From: Roseibium algicola
GTDB lineage: Bacteria; Pseudomonadota; Alphaproteobacteria; Rhizobiales; Stappiaceae
Assembly (NCBI RefSeq): GCF_001999245.1
Contig: NZ_CP019630.1
Span: forward strand, 1,426,001 to 1,490,000
Reading direction: 5' to 3'
DNA length: 64,000 bases
Positions 34,217-42,694 of this stretch are shown piece by piece (within the stretch, counting starts at the first letter, position 1; every line of letters begins with the position of its first letter). The translations under genes were made by a program, and so were the position numbers. The notes beneath the pieces were generated by a model, which was not told where the DNA came from, ran no database searches, and saw nothing but the letters and a program-made list of their open reading frames with translations.

Positions 34217-35353
34217 ATGACTGTTGTGACCGATGTTGCCGACATGCAGGCCCTTGCCCGGCGCCGGGTACCGAAGATGTTTTACGACTATGCGGATACC
34301 GGTTCCTGGACGCAGAGCACCTACCGCGAGAACGAAGCGGCGCTGCAGCGCCAGAAGCTGCGCCAGCGCGTGGCCTGCAACATAGACAACCGCTCGGTCA
34401 AGACCACCATGATCGGCCAGGACGTAACGATGCCGGTTGCCCTTGCCCCTGTCGGCCTGACCGGGATGCAGCGCGCCGACGGTGAAATTCTCGCGGCCCA
34501 GGCCGCAGAAGAATTCGGTGTCCCTTTCACCCTGTCCACCATGAGTGTCTGCTCGATCGAGGATGTCGCCGAGAACACCAAGAACCCGTTCTGGTTCCAG
34601 CTCTACGTCATGCGCGACAGGGGCTTTTCGGAAAACCTGATGCAGCGTGCAACGGCTGCCGGCTGTTCGGCACTCGTTCTGACGCTTGATCTTCAGGTTC
34701 TGGGCCAGCGGCACAAGGATCTGAAAAACGGCCTGTCCACGCCGCCGAAGCCCAAACCGCACGTTCTGCTGGATCTTGCCTTCAAGCCGCGCTGGTGCTG
34801 GCACATGCTGCAGACCAAGCGCCGCCAGTTCGGCAACATCCATGGCCACGTGTCCGGTGTTGGCGACATGACCTCGCTTGCCGAATGGACCAACAGCCAG
34901 TTCGACCCGACCCTCGACTGGTCCTCGGTGGAATGGGTGAAGTCCCATTGGAAGCGCAAACTCATTCTCAAGGGCATCAACGATGTGGAGGATGCGAAGA
35001 TCGCGGCGGACGTCGGGGCCGACGCGATCGTCGTCTCCAACCATGGTGGCCGTCAGCTTGACGGAGCTCTTGCCTCCTATGAAGTGCTTCAGGACATCGT
35101 CGATGCGGTCGGCGACAAGATCGAAGTGCATTTCGACAGCGGCATCCGGTCCGGTCAGGATGTCTTCAAGGCCGTCGCGATGGGAGCCAAGAGCACCTAC
35201 ATCGGCCGCGCCTTCATCTATGGCCTCGGCGCCATGGGCAAGGAAGGGGTCTCGAAGGTGCTGCAAATGATGCACAAGGAACTGGACGTCACCATGGGCC
35301 TTTGCGGCGAAACCGACATCAAAAAGGTCGGCCGCCACAACTTGGTGCTCTGA
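34217..35353 (+). CDS. lldD: L-lactate dehydrogenase (FMN-dependent, quinone-linked) / alpha-hydroxy-acid oxidase
   Basis: 378 residues, an FMN-dependent alpha-hydroxy-acid dehydrogenase. RRRVPKMFYDYADTGSWTQSTYREN is the family opening (seen as PKMFYDYADTGS). The flavin/substrate residues lie in PVALAPVGLTG, LTLDLQVLGQRHKD, LILKGI (Lys), and the catalytic His-Gly-Gly-Arg in SNHGGRQLDG near residue 280. E. coli LldD is a membrane-associated enzyme that feeds electrons from L-lactate to quinone. CAGGAGG lies seven bases before the ATG at 34217; a GTG at 34196 overlapping the regulator stop is less likely. It is the second gene of a GntR-lldD operon. Substrate preference (lactate versus glycolate) cannot be told from sequence. 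Confidence 0.92.
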   Translation: MTVVTDVADMQALARRRVPKMFYDYADTGSWTQSTYRENEAALQRQKLRQRVACNIDNRSVKTTMIGQDVTMPVALAPVGLTGMQRADGEILAAQAAEEFGVPFTLSTMSVCSIEDVAENTKNPFWFQLYVMRDRGFSENLMQRATAAGCSALVLTLDLQVLGQRHKDLKNGLSTPPKPKPHVLLDLAFKPRWCWHMLQTKRRQFGNIHGHVSGVGDMTSLAEWTNSQFDPTLDWSSVEWVKSHWKRKLILKGINDVEDAKIAADVGADAIVVSNHGGRQLDGALASYEVLQDIVDAVGDKIEVHFDSGIRSGQDVFKAVAMGAKSTYIGRAFIYGLGAMGKEGVSKVLQMMHKELDVTMGLCGETDIKKVGRHNLVL

Positions 35354-35357
35354 CGGA

Positions 35358-36158
35358 TCAGCGATCCGGGCGCGCGAACTTGGAGGGACTGACCCCGAGG
35401 CGCGTCCGGAAACTCGCCGTCATGTGGCTTTGCGAGGAAAAGCCCGACCTGAGGGCGATTTCCGCAAGCGGCTTGCCGGTGGAAACGATGAGCGCCCGGG
35501 CGCGTTGCAGCCGCCGGCTGACGATATAGTCGTAGGGCGACTGCCCACAGTAAGCCGAGAAGGCACGGCTCAGGAAACTGGCCGAAACGCCGATTTCCTG
35601 CGCCAGAACGGCAACGGACAGATTTGACCCAAGATCGGCCTCGATCCTGTCCGCCACTTTCCGAAACCGGTTGCCTGTCATCCATCTGGCAGCCTTGCCA
35701 GGGCGCTGCGGCTTCAGCCCCGCCTCTGCAAGTGCGTTGATGCACGCTTCGGTTTCCAGATGATCCAGAGGCGTATCCGACAACATCCACTTGCGCAGTC
35801 TGCCTGCGGCCATGGAAGCAGATTTCGACAGGATGTTGGTGCGGTAACACCCTTCCGTCAGACGGATTTCGCGACCGCTGACCAGAAGATATTCACCGCC
35901 CATTTCTGACTGGGAGCGGATGTCGCAGCCGCTGGGTGTCAAAGCCAGCGTGTTGGGCAAGCGAACGAAATCTTCTCGCCTGTCCGAAGCGATGGCATGG
36001 CTGCCCGCCTGACAGTCAAACGCAAAGCCGATGGTTCCCGTATCTGCCACGAAACCGACATCGTAACCGGCGGCCGGCAAAAGGCAGAGCCCATATCCGG
36101 CGACCTCCCGGTGGATGGGCACAGATCCAGGCTGGGTATGAACAGTGTCCGTTTGCAT
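35358..36158 (-). CDS. AraC family transcription regulator
   Basis: 266 residues with the AraC/XylS DNA-binding domain at the C-terminus (residues 165-262): SNLSVAVLAQEIGVSASFLSRAF is the first HTH and SQSHMTASFRTRLGVSPSKFARP is the second. The N-terminal half is a cupin-like sensor domain without clear ligand clues. The ATG at 36158 is chosen because upstream in-frame sequence, which stays open for hundreds of codons, is antisense to the dehydratase gene and lacks coding character. It is divergent from the threonine dehydratase-like gene, a likely target. Stop 4 bases after the convergent lldD stop. Confidence 0.88.
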   Translation of the reverse strand: MQTDTVHTQPGSVPIHREVAGYGLCLLPAAGYDVGFVADTGTIGFAFDCQAGSHAIASDRREDFVRLPNTLALTPSGCDIRSQSEMGGEYLLVSGREIRLTEGCYRTNILSKSASMAAGRLRKWMLSDTPLDHLETEACINALAEAGLKPQRPGKAARWMTGNRFRKVADRIEADLGSNLSVAVLAQEIGVSASFLSRAFSAYCGQSPYDYIVSRRLQRARALIVSTGKPLAEIALRSGFSSQSHMTASFRTRLGVSPSKFARPDR

Positions 36159-36287
36159 GGCGCGCAAACCTGACGCAGGAACAGGGGCCGCGCAAGTCCG
36201 AATAGGTTCAGGATCCTGAAAGACAGTGCGGAGAACGCGGATATACTTGCGGCCGACCAACACCAGAAACCGGACCTGACCACGCCC

Positions 36288-37265
36288 ATGACCGCTCTCT
36301 TCACCCTGGACGACCTTGAAGCCGCTTTTCCGATCGTGCGCCAGCTTGTGCCGGAAACGCCAAGTTATGCCTGGCCACTCCTGAAGGAGCGGTTCGGCCT
36401 GGAAATCGCGGTCAAACACGAGAACCACACCCCGATCGGCGCCTTCAAGGCGCGCAGCTCCATCGTCTACATCCAGAAACATATCGAAGAACACGGCCGC
36501 CCCAGCGGCGTCGTAACGGCCACCCGCGGAAACCACGGCCAGTCCATGGCGCTGGCTGCCCGAACGCTTGGCCTGCCCGCCACCATCGTGGTGCCGGAAG
36601 GAAATGCGGAGGGCAAGAACCGGGCGATGAAGGCCTTTGGTGCTGATCTCGTGATCGACGGTCGCGACTTCGACATTTCCCGGCGCACTGCCGAGCGACT
36701 GGCCCGTGAGAGCGGTTTCCTGATGGTGCCGAGCTTTCACAGGAACATCGTCCTTGGCGTTGCGACCTACGCGCTGGAATTTTTCAGGGCGCATGACGAT
36801 CTCGACGTGGTCTATGTCCCCGTTGGCATGGGTTCCGGCGCCTGCGGACTGATCACGGTGCGCGACCTTCTGGGGCTTAAAACCGAGATCGTGCCTGTCG
36901 TCACGGAAAACGCCCCCGCCTACAGGCTGTCCGTCGAGGCGGGAAAAATCGTGACCACGGAAACCGCAGCCACTTTCGCCGACGGCATGGCCTGCCGGGA
37001 GCCGGTACAGGCGGCGCTTGATATCCTGCAGACCGGCTCCAGCCGGATCGCAACGGTTACGGATGACGAGATCGCTGCCGCCATCCGCGTCCTGTTTGCA
37101 GATACGCATAATCTCGCCGAAGGTGCAGGTGCTGCCGCCCTCGCCGCATTGATGCAGGATGCGCCAAAGCTTCATGGCAGGAAGGCCGGTATCATTCTGT
37201 CAGGAGGCAACCTGGACGAAACAGCAATGCAGACAGTTCTGACCGGTGGAACACCGGTGGTCTGA
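36288..37265 (+). CDS. PLP-dependent threonine/serine dehydratase family protein
   Basis: 325 residues, a fold-type II PLP enzyme. The lysine that binds PLP is in GAFKARSS near residue 53, after KHENHTPI. The GNHGQSMALAAR segment near residue 84, which grips the substrate carboxylate, and the glycine loop PVGMGSGACG near residue 182 that holds the phosphate are also seen. SGGNLD closes the C-terminus. Members deaminate threonine or serine to 2-oxo acids; no C-terminal regulatory ACT domain is present, so it is a catabolic type. Divergent from the AraC regulator, 129 bases away. Close homologues include hydroxyectoine-degradation dehydratases, but no ectoine genes are nearby. Confidence 0.88.
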   Translation: MTALFTLDDLEAAFPIVRQLVPETPSYAWPLLKERFGLEIAVKHENHTPIGAFKARSSIVYIQKHIEEHGRPSGVVTATRGNHGQSMALAARTLGLPATIVVPEGNAEGKNRAMKAFGADLVIDGRDFDISRRTAERLARESGFLMVPSFHRNIVLGVATYALEFFRAHDDLDVVYVPVGMGSGACGLITVRDLLGLKTEIVPVVTENAPAYRLSVEAGKIVTTETAATFADGMACREPVQAALDILQTGSSRIATVTDDEIAAAIRVLFADTHNLAEGAGAAALAALMQDAPKLHGRKAGIILSGGNLDETAMQTVLTGGTPVV

Positions 37266-37321
37266 ATACCGGGATGATAATACCCCGGGACACAACCCCG
37301 GAACCAGAAGTGCGATAAGTC

Positions 37322-38020
37322 TCAAAGCAACGACAGCCAGGCCTTTGCAATTGCGGCTCCGGTCTCGTCGGCCTTTGCTGCATGGCGGGACGCTTCGGTG
37401 TCGAAACGGCTGTGCCAGTCCGGCGTATGCGCACGAATGTCCTCACTGAAGGCTTCGCTCCAGTTACGTACTTCCGGAAGGCCGGTTTCGAAATGGAACT
37501 GGATTGCGTAGGTCAAATCGCCCATGCGGAAGGCCTGGACCGGTGTCATGGCGCTGCTCGCCAGAAGCACCGCCCCGTCCGGCAGCGTTACGGTGTCGGA
37601 ATGCCAGTGGAACTGAGGAGCACCGGCCCCGAGCTTGCCGACCACGGGGTCTTCCAGCCCTGCGTCGGTCGGTGTCACGTCGCGCCAGCCGAATTCAACC
37701 GGCAAGCCCAGAAGGTTCTCTCCACCAAAGGCGCGGGCGATCAGCTGCGAGCCCAGACAAATGCCGAGGACGGGCTTGCCGGCATCGTCAAAGGCACGGA
37801 TCAGGTCGCAGACCTTCGGCAGATGCGGGTAGGCTTCGTCCGCCAGCGCATCCTGGGCTCCGCCCAACACGACCAAGCCGGCAAACGCATCGGTGGCTTG
37901 GGGTAGCGGCTCGCCTTCAAATGCCTTGACGGTGTGCCAGCTGTGACCTTCCTGCGTAGCGACACGACCGAGAATGCCAAGTTCCGTATGCTGATAGTTC
38001 TCAACGACGAGAAAATGCAT
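37322..38020 (-). CDS. Class I glutamine amidotransferase-like protein (GMP synthase-like)
   Basis: 232 residues, a free-standing class I glutamine amidotransferase domain. The nucleophile Cys is in GICLGSQLIA near residue 87, the oxyanion strand in VVLGGAQDAL, and the catalytic His-x-Glu in AIQFHFET near residue 176. This subfamily, often annotated as GMP synthase-like or YfeJ-type, hydrolyses glutamine or gamma-glutamyl compounds. AGAGGAC lies before the ATG at 38020; a codon seven residues upstream (38041) is also in frame. It sits convergent with the dehydratase gene and divergent from the DMT exporter, a context of amino-acid turnover and export. Confidence 0.88.
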   Translation of the reverse strand: MHFLVVENYQHTELGILGRVATQEGHSWHTVKAFEGEPLPQATDAFAGLVVLGGAQDALADEAYPHLPKVCDLIRAFDDAGKPVLGICLGSQLIARAFGGENLLGLPVEFGWRDVTPTDAGLEDPVVGKLGAGAPQFHWHSDTVTLPDGAVLLASSAMTPVQAFRMGDLTYAIQFHFETGLPEVRNWSEAFSEDIRAHTPDWHSRFDTEASRHAAKADETGAAIAKAWLSLL

Positions 38021-38176
38021 GTTGTCCTCTAACCTGCTCACAAGCCTTACCGCTTCAATTCCGGCAGGACTTTATCCATGCGCAACCTTGATGAAAACAT
38101 CAAAAACAATCATTTGCATTGAAGTGTCCTGACCGCCAATCTTAGGAACAACATCCCCATAAAGATCGGTTCATTC

Positions 38177-39094
38177 ATGAGCGTTGCATCCCCCAGCCTC
38201 CGGCCCGGCTCTGCCGGTTTCAGTGCAACCGACTATGGTCTTTACGCGGCGACGGTTCTTGCCTGGGGCTTCAGCTGGATTGCGATGAAGGGCCAGGTGG
38301 CAACGGTCGCGCCTGAAGTGTCTGTGTTCTGGCGCTTTGTGCTGGCAGCGTCGATCATGATGGCGTGGGCACGCTTTCGCGGACACCATCTTGCCTTCGG
38401 CCTTCAGGATCACCTGCGGTTTGCCGGACTTGGCGTGTTTCTGTTTTCCACCAACTTCACGCTGTTCTACTACGGCGCGGCCATTTTGCCGTCCGGTTTG
38501 CTGGCGGTGATCTTCTCGACCGCCTCGATCTTCAACCTGTTTCTGGGACTGATCCTGTTCGGCCAACGGCCAAGCCCGATCGCTCTCGGTGCCGGGCTGC
38601 TCGGCTTTCTGGGTATCGGCCTGATGTTCTGGCCGAAGCTGGCCGGGGCAGAGTTCAATGATGAAGCTGCCATTGGCCTCGCCATGTGCGTCGGCGGCAC
38701 ATTGTCCTTCTGCCTGGGCAACATGCTGTCGGCTGACACCCAGCGGCGCGGCATCGGCGTTACACCTGCTACCGCCTGGGGCATGGTCTACGGCATGCTT
38801 TTCCTGGGGGTCTTCTCGGCCCTGCGCGGCCAGAGTTTTTCCGTCGAATGGTCCGTGAACTATTTCGGAAGCCTGATCTATCTGGCTGTTGTCGCCTCGG
38901 TCATCGCCTTTGCTTCCTACCTGACCCTGCTCGGCCGCATCGGCTCGGCGCGGGCAGGCTATGCCACCGTGATGTTCCCGGTGGTCGCTCTCACTCTGTC
39001 GACCATTTTCGAAGGCTATCAGTGGACGCCAGTGGCCGCCGCCGGTCTGGCCTGTGTCATCGGTGGCAACCTGATGATGCTGCGCGCCCGATAG
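38177..39094 (+). CDS. EamA/DMT family transporter
   Basis: 305 residues with ten predicted membrane helices in two five-helix repeats. The first repeat opens with YAATVLAWGFSWIAMK, in which WGFSW is the usual DMT start motif, and the second repeat has CVGGTLSFCLGNMLS. EamA members export metabolites such as amino acids or purines; the substrate is not evident. It is divergent from the glutamine amidotransferase gene with a 156-base gap, and convergent with a LysR gene that could regulate it. The ATG at 38177 lacks a strong ribosome site. Confidence 0.88.
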   Translation: MSVASPSLRPGSAGFSATDYGLYAATVLAWGFSWIAMKGQVATVAPEVSVFWRFVLAASIMMAWARFRGHHLAFGLQDHLRFAGLGVFLFSTNFTLFYYGAAILPSGLLAVIFSTASIFNLFLGLILFGQRPSPIALGAGLLGFLGIGLMFWPKLAGAEFNDEAAIGLAMCVGGTLSFCLGNMLSADTQRRGIGVTPATAWGMVYGMLFLGVFSALRGQSFSVEWSVNYFGSLIYLAVVASVIAFASYLTLLGRIGSARAGYATVMFPVVALTLSTIFEGYQWTPVAAAGLACVIGGNLMMLRAR

Positions 39095-39133
39095 GTCTAT
39101 CCCTGACATGAGAAGAAACCGGACGGCGGAGGT

Positions 39134-40024
39134 TTATTCCGCCGCCAGTTGCGTTGTGCCGCTGCCAACGTTGCCGATGGCTGCCACCAGGTGGTTGCAC
39201 AACGTATCGTGCATGGTTTCGCGTGCCGTATCCGAGCGCAGCAGGGCGATGTCGCAATAGGGCAGCGTCGGAAAGCCGTCCTTCTCGTCCAGAATACGCA
39301 TGCCGTCTCGAATCGCGCTTTCAGGAAACACCGTCACGGCAAGTCCGGCCTGAACCGCACCGACGAGAGCCGCCGCGCTGGAGCTTGTGTAGGAGACCCG
39401 GTAGGGGCGTCCCGACCGGTCGAGCGCATCCATCGAAATCCGGCGCCAGCCACAGGTGACCGGTCCGAGTGCCAACCGGACAACGTCCTGTGTGTGGGCG
39501 CAATGTTGGTTAGACGTAACCCAGTAGAGCGGCTCACGGCGAATGATTTCACCGCGCAGGTCCATCGTATCCTGGGAGGTCGTGATGGCGACGTCGAGCG
39601 TTCCTTCCCGGATCGCATCCGTCAGCCGGGCACTGGACAGACATTCCACCTGCACTTCAATGGAAGGATTGAGCCGGTTGAAGGCCGCCAGCACCTGCGG
39701 CAGCAGCCGGTCGGCATAATCGTCCGGCACGCCCAGCTTCACATGGCCGACTTCCTTCTGGCCATTGAAGGCAGACAGGGTCTCGTCATTCAACATGATC
39801 ATCCGGCGGGCGAACTCGACCAGCCGCAGGCCGTTTTCCGTCAGCCGGGACTGGCGCCCGTCCTTGATGAAGATCGGCTGACCAACACGCTCTTCCAGCC
39901 GCCGCATCTGCATGGAGACTGCCGACTGCGTCTTGTGCACAGCCTCACCAGCCTTGGTGAAGCTTCCCAACTCCGCGATCGCCAAAAACGTTCGAAGTTG
40001 GTCGATGTCCAGTGCGTGATGCAT
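39134..40024 (-). CDS. LysR family regulator, paralogue 1 of tandem pair
   Basis: 296 residues. The HTH is DIDQLRTFLAIAELGSFTKAGEAVHKTQSAVSMQMRRLEERVG, seen as SFTKAGEAVHKTQSAVS near residue 23. The LysR substrate domain follows (VKLGVPDDYADRLLP, LDVAITTSQ). It shares long blocks with the next gene (FTKA..VHKTQSAVSMQMRRLEER, GRQSRLTE.G, PDDYADR), so the two arose by duplication. This subgroup, with VHKTQSAVSMQMRRLEER, is typical of alphaproteobacterial regulators near exporters. The C-terminus ends QLAAE. Its start is at 40024, preceded by AGGG 12 bases away. It is convergent with the EamA gene. Confidence 0.88.
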   Translation of the reverse strand: MHHALDIDQLRTFLAIAELGSFTKAGEAVHKTQSAVSMQMRRLEERVGQPIFIKDGRQSRLTENGLRLVEFARRMIMLNDETLSAFNGQKEVGHVKLGVPDDYADRLLPQVLAAFNRLNPSIEVQVECLSSARLTDAIREGTLDVAITTSQDTMDLRGEIIRREPLYWVTSNQHCAHTQDVVRLALGPVTCGWRRISMDALDRSGRPYRVSYTSSSAAALVGAVQAGLAVTVFPESAIRDGMRILDEKDGFPTLPYCDIALLRSDTARETMHDTLCNHLVAAIGNVGSGTTQLAAE

Positions 40025-40195
40025 GCAAGGACCCTATGAAATGAGCCACAAACCGGTGGTGAAATTTGAGATTCGAATTGATTTACTAAAGATACATCAC
40101 AACTTCTTACACTTCAATCGATATTTGGCCAGCAGGACAAATCAATACTCTAGGTAAGATTTTGAAATCGTTCCGGGAATTCCGTTCGCCTGCAA

Positions 40196-41071
40196 CTATT
40201 CGGCCGCGAGTGGAACCGAAAGGTTGTCGAGCGATGAAACAATGTGCTCGACCAGGGCATCCGTGACCCGGGAATTGTTATGCCAGGACCGCATGATACC
40301 TATTTCGCAATCGGGCAATTTCGGGAAACCCTCGGCTTCCGTCAGGACCCGCATGCCGGACCGAAGCGCAGATTCCGGCAGAACGGAAATGGCAAGCCCG
40401 GCCAGGACGGCGGCGCCGACTGCCGTAGAGTTCCAGCTTGAATAAAGCAGGCGATGTTCGCGCATCTGATCGCTGAGCGCATTGATCGCAGCCCGGCGCC
40501 AGTCGCAGGTAGCGCGTCCCAGCGCCAGAGGCAGGGGCGACTCGTTTTCCACCGCGTGGCGGGCCGAGACAACCCAGAGCAAAGGTTCGCGCCGTACCAG
40601 ATCTACGTTCTTGCGACCACGCTTCTGTACGTGGGTGATGATGGCGACATCCAGCTCACCCTCGGCGATCATGTCGGCCAGATTGGGTGTCGGGGCGCAG
40701 ACGACGCTGACCTCCGCCTTGGGGTTGGACCTGGAAAAGCGCGCCAGAATTTCCGGCAGGAACCGATCTGCGTAGTCGTCCGGTGTGCCCAGACGCACGA
40801 GCCCGGCAAGTTCCGTGTCATCGAAAGCGGCAAGCGTCTCGTCGTTCAATTGCACGAGCCGGCGCGCGTAGTGAAGCAGACGCTCGCCATGTTCGGTCAG
40901 GCGGGACTGCCGGCCAACCCGGACAAAGAGCGGTTTGCCGATCCGCTCCTCCAGACGGCGCATCTGCATCGACACCGCCGACTGTGTCTTGTGCACATTG
41001 TCCGCCGCCTTGGTGAAGCTGCCGCTTTCGGCAATGGCCACAAAGGTCCGGAGCTGATCCAGGTCGAGCAT
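40196..41071 (-). CDS. LysR family regulator, paralogue 2 of tandem pair
   Basis: 291 residues, a LysR-type regulator of the same subgroup as its neighbour. The HTH begins MLDLDQLRTFVAIAESGSFTKA (shown as DQLRTFVAIAES), with VHKTQSAVSMQMRRLEER. The effector domain includes VRLGTPDDYADRFLPE and LDVAIITHVQKRG. The conserved ends, SVPLAAE here against TTQLAAE in the other copy, also show duplication. The 171 bases between the two genes are AT-rich and hold the promoter of paralogue 1. A rightward DUF1127 gene lies beyond its start, across an AT-rich 263-base gap. Confidence 0.88.
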   Translation of the reverse strand: MLDLDQLRTFVAIAESGSFTKAADNVHKTQSAVSMQMRRLEERIGKPLFVRVGRQSRLTEHGERLLHYARRLVQLNDETLAAFDDTELAGLVRLGTPDDYADRFLPEILARFSRSNPKAEVSVVCAPTPNLADMIAEGELDVAIITHVQKRGRKNVDLVRREPLLWVVSARHAVENESPLPLALGRATCDWRRAAINALSDQMREHRLLYSSWNSTAVGAAVLAGLAISVLPESALRSGMRVLTEAEGFPKLPDCEIGIMRSWHNNSRVTDALVEHIVSSLDNLSVPLAAE

Positions 41072-41334
41072 GAGCGCCTCACTGATAAAGGATGCTCATA
41101 TTTAACATGGCATCCATTTAAAGGGGAAATGATTTCGCGAAGCGGCCGCCTTGCTTGAATCGAAGCGCTTTGGGGATTTTGACTTCACAGAAAGTGATAA
41201 TTTCAATCACAAACATTCGTTGGATTAATAGCAGCAAACAGTCCACATAGGAGATGTTCCACAACAAGCGACGCCAAATCAGGCTCGGAACAGGCAGTCG
41301 GAATCCCTCCGTCCGCCAACAGGAGAATTTTGCC

Positions 41335-41649
41335 ATGACACATACAGCAAGCACCCCGTTCTTCGCTCTCTTCGGGCAGATGGTTGCCCGTGTATGGCGT
41401 GTGTCCAAAAACCGTCGTCAGTTCGCGGAACTGAATGACTGGTCCGACGAGCAGTTGAAGGACATCGGCCTGACGCGGAGCGACGTTCGACGCGCATTGG
41501 CCCAACCGTTCTATACCGATCCGACATCCTTGGTGAACGGATCTTCAGCGCTCCGCGAGACCATCGGCTATAGCGCCGCCAATTCGGCGCAGGACAAGCC
41601 GATGATGACGCTCGTGACCGAAAGCAAGACCCGCCAGCTGGCGGCCTGA
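41335..41649 (+). CDS. DUF1127 domain protein
   Basis: 104 residues with the DUF1127 motif WRVSKNRRQFAELNDWSDEQLKDIGLTRSDVRRAL (as separate parts RRQFAELNDWSDEQL and DIGLTRSDVRRAL, residues 27-58). Members bind RNA or other proteins and have roles in stress, phosphate or virulence regulation in Rhizobiales. This one has about 20 extra N-terminal and 40 C-terminal residues, longer than the 45-70 usual. A CAGGAG lies before the ATG at 41335. A strong terminator follows 60 bases after the stop, so it is monocistronic. Confidence 0.88.
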   Translation: MTHTASTPFFALFGQMVARVWRVSKNRRQFAELNDWSDEQLKDIGLTRSDVRRALAQPFYTDPTSLVNGSSALRETIGYSAANSAQDKPMMTLVTESKTRQLAA

Positions 41650-41708
41650 CCTTTCGGCTGACCTCCCCTCATTTGCAGCCCCTGTCGGCAAGCCTTGCTG
41701 ACGAACCT

Positions 41709-41736
41709 GACCCGCCTCCCGGCGGGTCTTTTTTTT
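41709..41736 (+). terminator. Rho-independent terminator of DUF1127 gene
   Basis: Stem GACCCGCC/GGCGGGTC with a TCCC loop followed by eight Ts. Confidence 0.95.
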
Positions 41737-41774
41737 GCAAAAAGCGTTAAGGGCGGCCCAAACCTGAAGACGGC

Positions 41775-42548
41775 TCAAACGTCGCGGAAATCCTTGGCGG
41801 CCTTTTCGAAGAAACTGTCGAAAGCCTTGAACTGGTTGGACTGGAAATCACGGCCGGCGGACATCCAGCTCGAAACCATTTCCTCAAACTCGGACGCATT
41901 GCCCTCAGGGGCGTCCGGCTCGTCGTCCGGGGGCAAGTCTTCTTCCTGCGGCTCGGGCTCAGGCTCTGGTGATGCGGATTTCGTAACAATGCTGGCCGGT
42001 TGCAGGAACGCGCCCCAGAAGGATTGCATCGCCTCGGCATAGCCTTGCAGGTAGTCGACCGGGGTCGGTTGCGGTTTCGGCCGGCCTCTGGCAAAGCCGC
42101 GCAGATAGGCGTCAAGCAGGTTACGAGCTTCACCGTGGACAAAAGGCCTGGCGATCTGCCCCATGGCAAGCGTCGCCGCCACGGGCATCATTTCCTGGAT
42201 GGCATCGCGCTGAAGGCCTGTGAGGCCGGAAATCTGGCTGGCAAGCGCCTTTTGAACAGCTTCAGGCCCGAAAAAGGGTGTCAGGGCCGCATCGGACGGA
42301 CTCTGGAACAGACCTGCGTAGCCGGCAAAGGGGTTTTGCGCGACTGTGCCAAGCGGCGACGTCTGCCCGAGGAACTCCGAAAAACCCGGTACCGTGCTGC
42401 CGAAGTAGCGGAAACCGTTGAGCGCGGCAGGCAGGAGCTGCTCCATCACCCGGCTAAGGTCTTCATTCGACCAGCCGAAGCGGTTGCGCACATCTTCCGA
42501 CAAGGAAAAGATGTCGAAGGGAGGAGCTCCCGTCTCGCTGCCAGTCAT
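41775..42548 (-). CDS. Conserved hypothetical protein
   Basis: 257 residues, unknown family. The N-terminal part (VRNRFGWSNEDLSRVMEQLLPAALNGFRYFG, in pieces GWSNEDLSRVMEQLLPAAL) recalls DUF937-type helical domains, and the C-terminal part contains an acidic Pro-rich linker (residues 198-224, many E-P repeats and D-P) and a final helix FQSNQFKAFDSFFEKAAKDF like phasin-type helices. It may be a cytosolic scaffold or granule-associated protein, but this is guesswork. The ATG at 42548 has GGAG eight bases upstream; a GTG at 42566 extends it by six residues. It is not obviously in an operon with gshA downstream on the same strand (gap 147 bases upstream). Confidence 0.7.
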   Translation of the reverse strand: MTGSETGAPPFDIFSLSEDVRNRFGWSNEDLSRVMEQLLPAALNGFRYFGSTVPGFSEFLGQTSPLGTVAQNPFAGYAGLFQSPSDAALTPFFGPEAVQKALASQISGLTGLQRDAIQEMMPVAATLAMGQIARPFVHGEARNLLDAYLRGFARGRPKPQPTPVDYLQGYAEAMQSFWGAFLQPASIVTKSASPEPEPEPQEEDLPPDDEPDAPEGNASEFEEMVSSWMSAGRDFQSNQFKAFDSFFEKAAKDFRDV

Positions 42549-42694
42549 TTGCGTCGCTCCGCTCACGCTGTTGCAAGGCCTTGAGAAAAAAGACCGATCA
42601 CAGACAGAGTGACGCTTCGCGGGCCTCAGGTCAATTCAGGCCTTTTGCGGACAGTGCCGGTCGCCCACAACTTGATGCTGCGGGCGGAGCTTGT

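Noticed and set aside
34106..35338. A 410-codon minus-strand frame opposite lldD
   Set aside because: Antisense to a well-conserved lactate dehydrogenase; its translation lacks any family signal.
36159..37175. N-terminal extension of the AraC-type gene to 37175
   Set aside because: The extension is antisense to the PLP dehydratase and looks noncoding; the AraC sensor domain begins at the ATG at 36158.
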